From contig CAMZMU010000041.1 in the NCBI GenBank assembly GCA_947311845.1, forward strand, positions 119,064,100 to 119,128,099: DNA of 64,000 nucleotides, given 5' to 3'. The notes beneath the pieces were generated by a model, which was not told the origin of the DNA, did not search any database, and saw only the letters and a program-made list of their open reading frames with translations. The stretch comes from Poa pratensis (lineage: Eukaryota > Streptophyta > Magnoliopsida > Poales > Poaceae). The translations under genes and the position numbers were made by a program. Positions 46,501 through 57,173 of this stretch are shown one piece after another; position 1 is the first letter of the stretch; every line of letters starts with the position of its first letter.

Positions 46501-47258
46501 GCGCCTCACGAAGTCCTTGGCCACCATCTGCCCGGTGAGGCCGGCCTCGCGGAGGTCCCTCAAGCGCCTCACCACAGGGCCAAGCGTCGCGCCCTTGAGC
46601 CCTTTGGAGGCCCAGCTCGCCCTCTTCGTCGGAGGCGCTTCAGGCAGCTCGAAGAAGGCGCTCTGGCTCCCGAACTGCATGAGGAACCAGCGCTTGCGGA
46701 AGTCCTCCACCTTCTTCGTCACGCTGGTCACGATGTTCTCGCCGTTCGCGCGATGGGGATGTAGACGCCCTTCATGCCGTCGGTGATGCGGAAGGACACG
46801 CACCCTGACCGCTCCTTGTTCGCCGTGAACCGGAGCGCGTAGAAGCTGCGGAAGAGGTCCACCGAAGGCGGAATGCCGATGTACGCCTCGCAGAGGTAGG
46901 CGAAGATGGCGAGGACGAGGATGGAGTTGGGGTGGAGATGGAGAACCTGGATCTGGTAGCGCTCCAGGACCGCCAGGAAGAAATCGGAGAAGGGAGGAAC
47001 GAGCCCGGCGAAGAGAGAGTGCATGAAGATGGGGTAGAAGCTGCCGTGGGAGTTGCCCGCGCGCTTGAGCACGGTGGCGCCGTGCTCGTTGGTCTTCGAA
47101 GCCGCCATGTGGCGCACCTTGTCCAGCTGCGCCTCCGTCTCGAAGCGGGAGCCGCTCAGAGCCGGCTCGAAGTCGCCGTCCCGCTGCGCCTCAGCGGACT
47201 CGCCGCCCTGCGCCACTGCCTTGCCCTTCGAAGCAGCGGTGGCTTTCTTGGGCGCCAT
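43590..47258 (-). pseudogene. Antisense gene of Gypsy 2: transposase_28-like plus long coiled coil, frameshifted
   Basis: The ATG at 47258 (MAPKKATAASKGK) starts a domain resembling that in Gypsy 1: FYPIFMHSLFAGLVPPFSDF, then FAYLCEAYIGIPPSVDLFRSF. Three frame changes (about 46765, 46400 and 46075), each consistent with one missing base, interrupt it. An acidic region and a basic nuclear-type signal KRKKRKW follow. A clear donor GC|GTAAGT near 45840 and acceptor CTCCAG near 45759 mark an intron. Downstream come more low-complexity sequence and a coiled coil of several hundred residues (about 45060-44150). A C-terminal domain follows (LAHLHPGFDFASVMEPLEKEL) with an acidic tail. The architecture parallels 7542-11429. 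Function unknown. Confidence 0.75.
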
Positions 47259-47357
47259 TGCAGCAAGGTCGCGAAGGAGGAGATTGGGGATTGAGCGCTG
47301 GGAGGAAGGAGATGAAAGGGGAACGAAAAGTGATGGCCGCCTGCGCCGAGCTCTTCG

Positions 47358-47366
47358 CCTTATATC
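47358..47366 (-). promoter_or_regulatory. TATA box of the antisense gene in Gypsy 2
   Basis: GATATAAGG on the minus strand, about 100 bp upstream of the ATG at 47258 and inside the internal region. It parallels the TATA box of the antisense gene in Gypsy 1. Confidence 0.55.
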
Positions 47367-47551
47367 GGCTCATCGAGCCGTTACAGGGACGTGGCGGGAC
47401 CCACCACCACGCCCGTTACTTCAGAGGAGATCGTGGGATCGTGCCGGCCGTGCGCTCCACGTGTCTCGGGCTTCGCAGGCTTCTTTGGGCCCACGACGAT
47501 TCGCCTCCGCCTGAGGAGCTCCAACGTGCCCATCGCGGGCCCGGGGGCTAC

Positions 47552-48677
47552 TGTCGGCCCAGTGAAAACCAGGGTGTCATGGGCCGGCCTGCCACAGCCC
47601 TCGAACGCTCCGCAGGAATTTCTGCTAAGGACCAGGTTCAGCCTGGCGAGCCTCGCGAGGCATTTTCCCTCGCGAGGGCTTATTGCTCGACCGAGCATTT
47701 CTGCTAAGGACCAAACGATCGGCCTGGAGGCCTCGAGAGGGACCTCTGCCTCGAGAAGGCCTCTCCTAGAAGATCTTCAGGCCCTGGCGCGTCTCCGCGC
47801 CACCCTCGGGAGGTTTTCCCTCGCGAGAAGTCAACGGCTACAGAACCTCGGCGAGGGTTCAGGCCTCGCGGGGTTCCTTCAAGTGGAAGCAAGCTCCTGC
47901 GCCGCTGCAGAGCGCACATGGGCTCTGCGCCCGCCGCAGAGTGACGCGCGCGCCTGCGCGTGATGACGAAGACGCCGCAGTTGCCATTCTCGTGTATAAA
48001 GTGGTCAAAGGAGCTGCGGCAAGCAAAGCGGACTCCAAGACTTGCCAAATTGGTGATAAAGCGGCCGCCGCCGCTACGCTCCAACTGCGACGTCACCGTG
48101 GGGCGCGCCCCAAAGCTCTGCAGCGCCAGCCCACCGTCCTGGTTGGACGGTGGCTTTTTCTGCCAAGACGACGTGCTCCCTGCCATGGACCGTGTCCATG
48201 GACGCCCCCGACGCTGTGCGCTGTGCTCCAATTCGGCGGCATTGTGGTATCCCTTCCCGCCGGAGTTTTCGGGGAAGAGGACCAAGCCCAGTATATAAGG
48301 AGCCAGTGTACGACCTAGGAGGGGGATCCCGCATTCACAACTCATTCCACAACCAAGGAGCTACGTCTGAGAAGAAGACGGAGCTCATTCCACCATAGTC
48401 CACCATAGCCACAGCAGTGCCCTCGGCAAGCACACTTGTACTGTGAACCTCTCCAAGCAGTGCAATACATCTTAGCAGGACGTAGGGCTTTTACACCTCA
48501 CGGTGGGCCTGAACCTGGGTAGCGGCTCGTGTTACCTCTCTGTCGTGATGTTCCACACCGAGCTCGACGAGCACCGTCGCCGAGGTTGTTGAGGATTTGT
48601 TTGACGTTGTGTTCAGCCCCTTACTCGTTTCCTGGCACTTGAGAGACACCCCTAGTTTCTGGGACTAGTCTCCGACA
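47552..48677 (+). repeat. Gypsy 2 3' LTR
   Basis: Same ends as 36472-37605. It is preceded by a purine-rich GGGCCCGGGGGCTAC stretch that probably serves as the PPT. Confidence 0.93.
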
Positions 48678-48682
48678 AAGGT

Positions 48683-48987
48683 TATGTTATTTGGCGAACT
48701 AAGGCATCCAAATGGAATTAATGTAGACCGTTAAGAAGTAGTTAAAAAAATATACAGGAAGTAAAAGTTAAAAATAAAAGTAGTGGTAATTTGAATTTAG
48801 AGAAGTGGAGAATTAAGATAGTAGGAATTGCAAATAAGTAAGTAATAAATTTTAAGTTTGTAAAAATAAATTTATGGGGGATATATTTCTTGTATATAAT
48901 TTTTGGGAGAACAATTTTTTTTTAAACCTAAAAAAAATTCGCAAAAAAAAAGGAACAAAAAAAAGAGCACTGTAGAGTACTGTTCAT
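48683..48987. other. AT-rich spacer
   Basis: No gene. It holds the sequence into which Gypsy 2 inserted and the broken junction to the chromovirus fragment, with poly-A and poly-T runs. Confidence 0.4.
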
Positions 48988-49344
48988 ATGGCCCCTCGCT
49001 ACATTGGCCTTTTCACCATTCTGGCCAAGCGAGGAGATCTCTCTTATCAATTGGAGGTACCAACCATTTTCCCGAATGTGCATGATGTGTTTCATGTATC
49101 CCAACTTCGTCGTTGTTTCAAAGATCCTATTCATGGAGTCAATCATGAGGAGCTGGATATCCAGGAAGATCTCACTTATCGCGAACACCCTATCCGTGTT
49201 CTGGATGAGGCCGAAAGGAAGACTCGTAACAAGTCCACCAAGTTCCTCAAAATTCAGTGGTCTCACCATTCCGAAGAGTAAGCAACCTGGGAAAGGGAGT
49301 CTAGTCTTCGTGAGGAGTATCCTGACTTTTTTCCGCAATCTTAG
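48988..49344 (+). pseudogene. Chromovirus (Tekay/Del) integrase C-terminus and chromodomain, truncated
   Basis: The frame resembles the pol end of Tekay-type chromoviruses: RYIGLFTILAKRGDLSYQL, then NVHDVFHVSQLRRCF and a chromodomain-like FLKIQWSHHSEE. A TAA at 49279-49281 interrupts it just before ATWERESSLREEYPDFF, and the natural stop is TAG at 49342-49344. Everything upstream in gag-pol is missing, so the ATG at 48988 is not a genuine start. In intact elements the chromodomain directs integration to heterochromatin. Confidence 0.85.
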
Positions 49345-49363
49345 AATCTCGGGACGAGATTCC

Positions 49364-49380
49364 TGTAAGGGGGGTAGAAT
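49364..49380 (+). other. Chromovirus polypurine tract
   Basis: GTAAGGGGGGTAGAAT lies directly before the 3' LTR start TGTAACAGGCCC. Confidence 0.7.
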
Positions 49381-52300
49381 TGTAACAGGCCCAAATTTGT
49401 GAACCTAAAAATGCGGGTAAAATTTCCACTTTTATTGTTTCCTTGCATCATGGCATCCATATTAATTTGCGAAACAATACACTAATCGGTTTGGCACCAT
49501 TTAAAAACAAATGCCAAGATTGCCTTAACGAAATTCAAATCAATGAAAGTGTTCAACTTGCAAAACAAAAATACTTTGGCATCTTATAATTGTCAAGGAA
49601 GTTCCAAGAGTACAAAATAATATTTTTGTACTTACTTTTAAAAGGCTATAACAATAACAAATTGAAATTTAACAAAACTGCCATATTTAAACCCTATGAA
49701 CAAATGTGGTGCAAAACATTTTATTTTGCCACACAAATTTTTGGGGAGCTTCTACATGTTGTGGGGAAGCTATCTGATTTTTCTGATAATTTTTGAAAGA
49801 GTTTTAGTGCCTAAATTAAATCCCTAAATTGCTACTGGAAATAAAAGAAATAGGAAATGAGGAAAGTACAGGGGGTTTTCTGCAAAAAAACGTCTTCTTC
49901 TTCCTGTAGCTCACAGTGGCAGCGGCATGGCGCCAGTGGCGAGCTCACCACTGTGCCCATGCTCCACCTACCGCGTGAAGGGGATAAGAATGCCACCGAG
50001 CTGCTCTGCTCCTCTCACCCCTCCCTTACCCTCTCACCTGCTCTCTCTCTCCCTCTCGTTTTCCCCACCATGGCCGAAACCCTAGCAATGGCGGCCGCGA
50101 GCCTCGCCGTCGATTGAGCACGCCTAGGACAGATCGGACCGGGCCATCATCTCCGCCTCGTCTTCCTCTTCTTCCGCGAGCAAGGAATCGACGCGGGGAG
50201 TTGTGAATCGACGGCAACAAATCGTCTTCCTCCTCTCCGGCCGCCGAACGTCGAGCAAGCTCGCCGTCGTCTCCGACCTCCTTCGTCTCCTCCGTGTTGT
50301 CCCACGCGTCGAGGGTGAGCTCGCCTTTCTCCTGGACATGCTCGTCCTCCTTCTCCGTCTCTACTTCGCCGCGTAACCGTAGCTCCGCTGTAGTCCGTAG
50401 CCCGCCTCCGCACGACCTCGTCGCCGGAGCATTTGCCGACGACCATTTGGTTTGTAGCAACGCCGCTCGCCTGCCCCTAGCTTGTCGAACCTGATGTGCT
50501 CGTTTCCGAGCACGCACGCGAGCCAGCGCGTCGGATCCTTGCGTGTCGCCGTCGGTCACCGCCGTCGTGCGCGTGGTCACCGCGCGCGCGCGCGGTCTGC
50601 GCTTCGTCGCAGTCAAACAAGGCTGTGGGCCTCGGCGCTGGCGTGGAAGCCAGCTTGGCCACGGGCCCCACTTGTCTGTGGCGGTGGGTAGCCCAGCCTC
50701 GGTGAAAAACGTTTCGGTTAAAATTTCTGGAAAATAAAAGAAAAGGCAGAAATCTGGATAAATTTGTAAAATCCATAACTTTTTGAATACTTGTCCCAAA
50801 ATTACAAATGAGGTACCAAAATGTTCAGAAAAATGAAAGTTGCCTGTTGGTACAACTCACCTAACCAACTAAATTAGTTTATTTGTTGTTTCACTAAAAT
50901 AATGAAAATGGCAGAAAAGAAACGTTTATGGAAAATTCTTAACTTAAAAATAATGATCCAAAAATTAAGTGTGACCTATCAAAATGTTCATAAATTAATA
51001 TACTTAATTTTTCACCTTGTTTCCAAACATGGAGAATTATTTGTAATTGTTTAAGATAAATTAACAAAAGGGCAGATTTAAAAAGGATTTTAGAAATTCA
51101 ATAACTTTTTATTGGAGTATCAGAAAAATGTGTTTGGTATATCAAAATGCTCAGAAAAATATGAACTGACCAGTAACATCATTTGCATGCATAATTAAAC
51201 AGGATTGCAGTACTGTACTTTTAGAAGTTAAATGTGGGGTTATAATTTCCTCTTGTTGATATAATTATTTCTGAACCCCATTTAAATTGCTAGATTTTGT
51301 TATGGTAAGATCAGTGCATTAAAATTGTCATGCCATCATGTGTTTGTGCATTGCATTTGTTATGCATGTGTGGTTATTGATTGTTTCTTTCCGGTGTTCT
51401 TATGCATCTATAGATCAAGCAGTCGGGGTTCCACCGCAATACCCTGACGACCCGTATCTCCAGCCCCCTGAACAAGGCAAGCGGAATCCCCCCTCTGAGC
51501 ATGTCTCCTCCTATGTTTCAACAATTATTTCCTCCACTATAATATTGCATTCGGTTCTAAAAGTCTTTTGCTTGGATTAGAGTATCCTACTAGTTGCATT
51601 AGAAATCTGTTGCCATTACCTGTATCCTTCCTAATATCCATAGGATTGAAGTGTTGGCCTGAGTTAACTATATCTGCTATGTTTATGCTTAGCCATGCAT
51701 AGTTAAATGCTTAGATGTCCGATGGATGTTTCATTGTTGGAACAGTTAATGGAATGACCGGATGTGGTGGAAAATTGTGGTGACTTTAATAAACTGCTTA
51801 AAGGCGGGGATGAGAGGCCACGGGGGATGTGGTGTGTTGTCCGTTCTCGCCGCCTAGATGCGAGTTCTCGCCTTCGAGCCAAGACTGAGCGTGCACCCAT
51901 GCGTGGGCCTAGTGAACCCCCATCGATGAGATAACTTGTGAGGGTCTAACCGAGGGTCCTCTAGTTTGAGCTTCCATTTGTGCGTGCGTGAAGACGGTGG
52001 CCAGGACTGGGATGAGGATGGTGGTGTTTAGGAAAATAAGTGGCCACGGGGCAGGGTGTTGGAGGCACTGAACCTGTCCCGTCCTCACTGATGATCATGG
52101 GTTAGTCTCGAGCGAGCGAGAAGTCGTAACCGCTCCCACTCAGTCGGCTTTCCCCGGAAGAGAGCTAATGTTCAGGCAATGGGCCGGACGGTACGCGTGG
52201 CAAACATTCACTAGTAGAAACAGGACCTTTGGTCCCGGGTGGTAGGGGCCTCTGGTACCGGGGTCCCACCCGGGACGCCCAAATCGGGACTAGAGGCCCC

Positions 52301-52709
52301 CCCTCTAGTACCTGGTTGCCTACCACCCAGTACTAGAGAGCTCCACGCGGGGCCTGGGCAGCGCGCGTGGCAGAGGACCTCTAGTCCCGGTTGGTAATAC
52401 AACCCGGGACTAGAGATTCTCCCACGTGGCGGCTTCTAGTTTTTCGTTTCCTGTTGAATATTATGATTAATCTTGCAGAATATATGGTTAATTAATTATA
52501 AATCAGAAAAATACATATAGCATATCAAAATATTCATAAAAGAAAGCTTTATGAGAATTCGATCATTTTTAATTGATTAATAGAGATCACAACCGGGACT
52601 AGAGCCCGTATATTCGATTAATTACATAGAGATCATATATAACAGAGACTAGAGCCTGTCATCTATTCGATTACATGGAGATCATCGCCAGGACTAGAGC
52701 CCGTCTATT

Positions 52710-53020
52710 GATCGGTGGCATTGTATTTTCTCTTTTTGTCTATGACATAGTTCATCAAAAATCCCGCAATTTTCTCGCTAATTGGTCGAAAGCGGTCCTT
52801 TAGTTGCAGGTCCCTCCGCATTCCATCCATCTATAAAAGAAGGGAGATCAATATGAATATCAATCATCATAACAAAAATTATGAATGACACTCAACACAA
52901 TTGATGGTTATAAAATAAAATTGTGAATATATTTGTTCACTTACTTCGATAAATGTCGATGGGTTCCGCTCAGAGACCTAGCTCGTACTACTTACTTTGG
53001 GGTAAACAAAACTAAGCTCC
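52710..53020 (-). pseudogene. C-terminal exons of an unidentified CACTA-encoded protein
   Basis: A last exon reads RRDLQLKDRFRPISEKIAGF and ends with a stop near 52710. It is preceded by an acceptor (TTTTATAG) and, after a short intron, by a donor GAA|GTAAGT near 52945. The exon before that contains a stop. I do not recognise the family with confidence; a CACTA Ulp1-like protease or transposase tail is possible. Confidence 0.3.
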
Positions 53021-53771
53021 TCTTTAAAATCACAAAAATAAAAGGACACAATCAACATATACAGCAGGACAACAACATATCAAACAATTAGCAAGCAAGG
53101 CAAGCATTCTAAACACACTTCTAAACAACCAACAGCTAAGAATTTAGTTCATTAGGGTTATTTTAATTATTGCTTTGTTTTTAAACACTCAAGCATGATT
53201 AACAAGTTTTATTCTACTTAAACATCAATCAACACTTCACTAACAACTCCAATTAAGCTTTACTTACGCACTAACAGTACTAACATATTAAAACAACAAC
53301 AAACACTGAGCTACAGTACCACAACAGAGAAAAACAGGCAAAACAACAGGGAAAAACATTAGATGGGCCAGATCTGGTACTGCTCACGGCCCAGCAGCCA
53401 ATTCCAGCCAGCATTGGGTCGACGCGCGCCCCCTGGCCACGCGTGGTCAAAGCTGGCCCACCTGCCAGCGCCTCACCGCCCCACTGCCCCGTCTTCCCCA
53501 CACGACCGCCTCCACGTGTGACCGCCCACTGCCCACGCGTGGCCAATGCTGGCCCACCTGCCAGCGACCCGCTGCCCCGCCTCGTCTTCACCTCCCCGTG
53601 GTCAATGCTGGCCACCAACGGCCACCCTCCCCACAGTCAATGCTGGCCTGGCCTACCTGCCAGTGACCCACCGCCCCCTTCGTCTCCCCCACCCCTGGTC
53701 CTTTAAAATGGACCCCGACCGTGTGGATAGGGACACCAGTCCACGCCGAGACCCCACAAAATCTAGCCACC

Positions 53772-54698
53772 ATGTCCCGCTAGTTCAAGAGCCCGAAGAG
53801 CGAGGCCGGCAGCTCCTCCGGACGGCGCCGGAGCCATGCCGGCAACTCCGTTCCTCCGCCACCGCCGGCGGCCTTCGGCATCGCGCCGCAGGGTGTCCAG
53901 ATGGTCGGGGCAGCAGCGCCGACGCGCCGTGACGTTCAAGGGACGTCGTCAGCGCCCAGGGTCCGTCGCCGGCGCTACGTGCCGGTGGGAGAGTGCTGGT
54001 GGCATTGGAACAATGCCACCCCCGTCGAATGGCCCGACGTGCACCTGCCGGAGGACTGGCACCTGAATCCACAGCGGATTCCGGTGCCGCCGATTCCGGC
54101 CAGCGGCCGGGCCAGGGCGGTGGAGATCGCACGCCACCGCTGCCTCCTCCCTCCGGACCTCTACGACGACCCAGCCTACGCGCCGGCGTCCCCCTACTGG
54201 GACCAATGGTTCAGGGACGAGCACGACGACCGCCGCCGCGCTTTCTTCGCGTAGGCCCCTCCACCGCCACCGGTCCCCTCCGCGTACCCCGCGCTGCCGC
54301 CTGGCCACGAGGCCCTGTGGATCGAGGAGGAGGTCATCGACGACGATGACCCGGAGATGCAGGCCGCGTACGAGGCCTCCCGCCGCTCCCTCATCGAGGA
54401 CGAGATCAAGCGCTGGGAGCACGTGCTGGCCCAGGCCCAGGCCATGCCGCCACCGCCGGAGCCTTGGTGGGTGCACATGGCCCGGGAGAAGGAACAGGAG
54501 GAGCTGGAGCTTGAGCAGGTGCCTCCACAGCCCAGCGGCCTCCTTGGCCGGTCCTTGGGCTGGACTGGTGGCAGCTGGTCACCGGATCGGCGACAGGAGC
54601 AGGCACCACAGGAGCAGCAGCAGCAGCAGCCGGAGCAGGAGCCGGAGGCACCACCGGCCCATCTGTGGGCCCAGCCGCCCTACATCGTCATCGATTAG
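53772..54698 (+). pseudogene. Unknown Pro/Gln/Glu-rich CACTA-borne ORF with two in-frame UAG codons
   Basis: The ATG at 53772 sits in a strong context (CCACCATGTC). The frame is otherwise open for 308 codons but has TAG at codon 4 (53781-53783) and at 54252-54254, with natural stop TAG at 54696-54698. A well-structured core reads ECWWHWNNATPVEWPDVHLP, then WHLNPQRIPVPPIPASGRAR. A second half has acidic and helical stretches (EEEVIDDDDPEMQAAYEASR) and a Q/E/P-rich tail. The pattern suggests a real protein family of grass repeats, but I cannot name it. A TTTAAAA about 70 bp upstream could be a weak TATA. As read it is a pseudogene, unless translation starts downstream or UAG is read through. 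Confidence 0.6.
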
Positions 54699-55019
54699 GC
54701 CGGCGGCGGCAGGAGCCGGAGGCGGTAGCGGCGAAGTTTTTTTTTCCTAAATGTAAGGGCCGGCCCTTAGGCCGGCGATGGCTGTTTGTGGCCCGCCCCC
54801 ATGTAATTAACCAGGCCATTAGGCCTTTTATCAATGAAAACCGGCCATTAGGCCTTAAAAAAAGTGTTCTTTTTGTCACCGCCGGCATCGGCACCGTGGT
54901 TATGGCTCGCCGCCGCCGCGGGATTTGAGGGAGAGAGAGAGGAGGGCAGTGGGTCGGGGACGAGCTCACCAGGGGACGGCCGCGCGCAGTCGATGACGAG
55001 GGCGTGGTGGCGGTGGACT

Positions 55020-55350
55020 TGGGGTCGATTTCGACCGATTCACGGCCGCCCAGACCCTTGAAACTCGATGGTGGCCGGAGCAGGAGAGGGGGCGGTGGCC
55101 GGAGCAGGAGAGGGCGGTGGTGGTGACGGCGGCACGGGCGCAGGGGGAAATCCTGTAGCCTGGCGGCGTGGGCGCGGCGGCGGACTTGGGGTCGATTTCG
55201 ACCGATTCACGGCCGCCCAGCCCCTTGAAGCACGACGGTGGCCGGAGCAGGAGAGGGGGGCGGTGGCCGGAGCAGGAGGGGGCGGCGGTGGCGATGGCGG
55301 CACGGGCGCAGGGGGAAAATCCAGCAGCCTGGCGGCGTGGGGGCGGTGAC
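55020..55350. repeat. GC-rich tandem duplication
   Basis: A unit containing GGGGTCGATTTCGACCGATT and GGTGGCCGGAGCAGGAG is repeated at about 55020 and 55186. It lies between the unknown ORF and the internal subterminal-repeat block. Confidence 0.7.
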
Positions 55351-55439
55351 GGCGGCGTCAGAGGGAGCCCGGAGGCGCGCAAATCGTCGATTTCGGGAAA
55401 GTTGGGCAAATTTTCGGCCACAGCCACCTAAATCAGCGC

Positions 55440-55620
55440 CAAATCGACCTCTAGTCCCGGTTCCAGCGACGGCCCGGTACTAAGGGTCTATAGTACCGGT
55501 TGGTGTTACCAACCGGTACTAGAGGTCCCTCGGGCCGCGGAATTTTGCGCGCGAAGCCCAGCGGACCTGTAGTCCCGGTTGGTGTTACTAACCGGTAATA
55601 CATGGGCTTTTGTTTCTTTT
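55440..55620. repeat. Internal block of CACTA subterminal repeats
   Basis: Several copies of CTCTAGTCCCGGTT or its diverged inverse (TACCGGTTGGTGTTACCAACC) occur mid-element, although such repeats normally sit near the ends. Confidence 0.65.
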
Positions 55621-55699
55621 TCTTTTCGTATTTTCATATTTCTTTTTATATCTTTTGATTTAATCGTCCAAATTAAGTAAAATTTGTTTTCTTTCTTCT

Positions 55700-56770
55700 G
55701 TTTTGGTAAAATTTGTTTTCCATTTTTTTATGTTTTTTGAATTTTTTATGCTTATTTTGAATTCGGAGGTTTGACCAACATTTAGACAAGTTTCAAACAT
55801 GAAAATGAAAACCAAGCCTGGATCCTTCTTAGTCACTCCAAAATGAAGCTTTTGTGAGTTTTTTGAAAGTTTCAAGTTCCACACCCAAAACCACTTCTCT
55901 TCACACATGAGAGTTCATACTTTGATATTTGAGATTTCACACCACATTCAAGCATATTTTGTTTGAATATATCTAGACCTTGTTTATCAATTAGAGTTGT
56001 TAGTATAATACAAACTAAGAACATGTGCACTTGTTTTCCATTTTTTGGTTTTTTTGAATTTTTTATGCTTATTTTGAATTCGTTAAAACTAAGTTTGACC
56101 AATATTTAAACAAGTTTCAAACATGAAAAATGAAAAACCGAGCCTGGATCCTTCTTATTAACTCCAAAATGAAGATTTTGTGAGTTTTTTGAAAGTTTCA
56201 AGTTCCACACCCAAAACCACTTCTCTTCACACATGAGAGTTCATAGTTTGAGATTTGAGATTTCACACCACATTCAAGCATATTTTGTTTGAATGTATCT
56301 AGACCTTGTTTATCAATTGGAGTTGTTAGTATATGACAAACTAAGAACATGTGCACTGGTTTTCCATTCTTTTTATGTTTTTTGAATTTTTTTGCTTATT
56401 TTGAATTTGGTCAAACCTAAGTTTGACCAACATTTAAACAAGTTTCAAACATGAAAATGAAAAACCAAGCCTGGATCCTTCTTATGCACTCCAAAATGAA
56501 GATTTTGTGAGTTTTTTGAAAGTTTCAAGTTCCACACCCAAAACCACTTCTCTTCACACATGAGAGTTCATAGTTTGAGATTTGAGATTTCACACCACAT
56601 TCAAGCATATTTTGTTTGAATGTATCTAGACCTTTTTTATCAATTGGAATTGTTAGTATCTGACAAACTAAGAACATGTGCACTGGTTTTCCTTTTTTTT
56701 TTATGTTTTTTGAATTTTTTATGCTTATTTTGAATTCGGTCAAACCTAAGTTTGACCAATCGAAATATGA
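55700..56770. repeat. Tandem repeat, about 320-bp unit, 3+ copies
   Basis: Units begin near 55719, 56036, 56362 and 56690, each with TTTTGAATTTTTTATGCTTA and later AAGTTCCACACCCAAAACCA. Copies are highly similar and the last is partial. Confidence 0.8.
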
Positions 56771-57173
56771 CAAATAATATGTCTTTATACTTGCCATAAA
56801 AACATGATAAACAAGCAATTATGCCAAGAACACCCGGAATTATCACATTTTCATGTTTGCCATAAAAGTGATCAATGTTTTCTCCATGTTTTACTTAATT
56901 TGTTTCCACTTTGTTTTGCACTGATAAGTATTTTACGTACCCACACTTTTGGCATCACAATGCTTGCTCACATATATCATACTTAAACAGGGACATAATT
57001 AATAGAAATAATAGTTCAGATAACCGTTACAGAAAGTACTGCATAATTGAAGATACCATATATATGTAACTGCAAACACTACTCTCTTCCAGATGACGAG
57101 ACCCTCAAGCACTACATAATATTAGAGATAAAGTGTTCGCCATTGCAAACACTAGTACTAATCGTCCTCCGGA

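Larger units (their letters stand above)
36472..48677 (+). mobile_element. Tat-lineage Ty3/Gypsy LTR retrotransposon (Gypsy 2), decayed
   Basis: 12206 bp flanked by AAGGT (36467-36471 and 48678-48682). The LTRs (1134 and 1126 bp) differ at roughly thirty positions by eye, many of them C/T or G/A, so this insertion is older than Gypsy 1. Order on plus: 5' LTR, PBS, gag, RT, RNase H, integrase. Between integrase and the 3' LTR lies an antisense gene on minus (43590-47258). The protease region between zinc knuckle and RT is missing, and gag-pol has several frame changes and stops. Confidence 0.93.

Noticed and set aside
48988..49281. Independent small gene starting at ATG 48988
   Set aside because: It is the C-terminal piece of chromovirus pol; the ATG lies within the integrase frame.
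50026..50799. 257-codon minus-strand open frame
   Set aside because: It lies inside the chromovirus 3' LTR and is Arg-rich low complexity, probably a shadow of GC-rich sequence.
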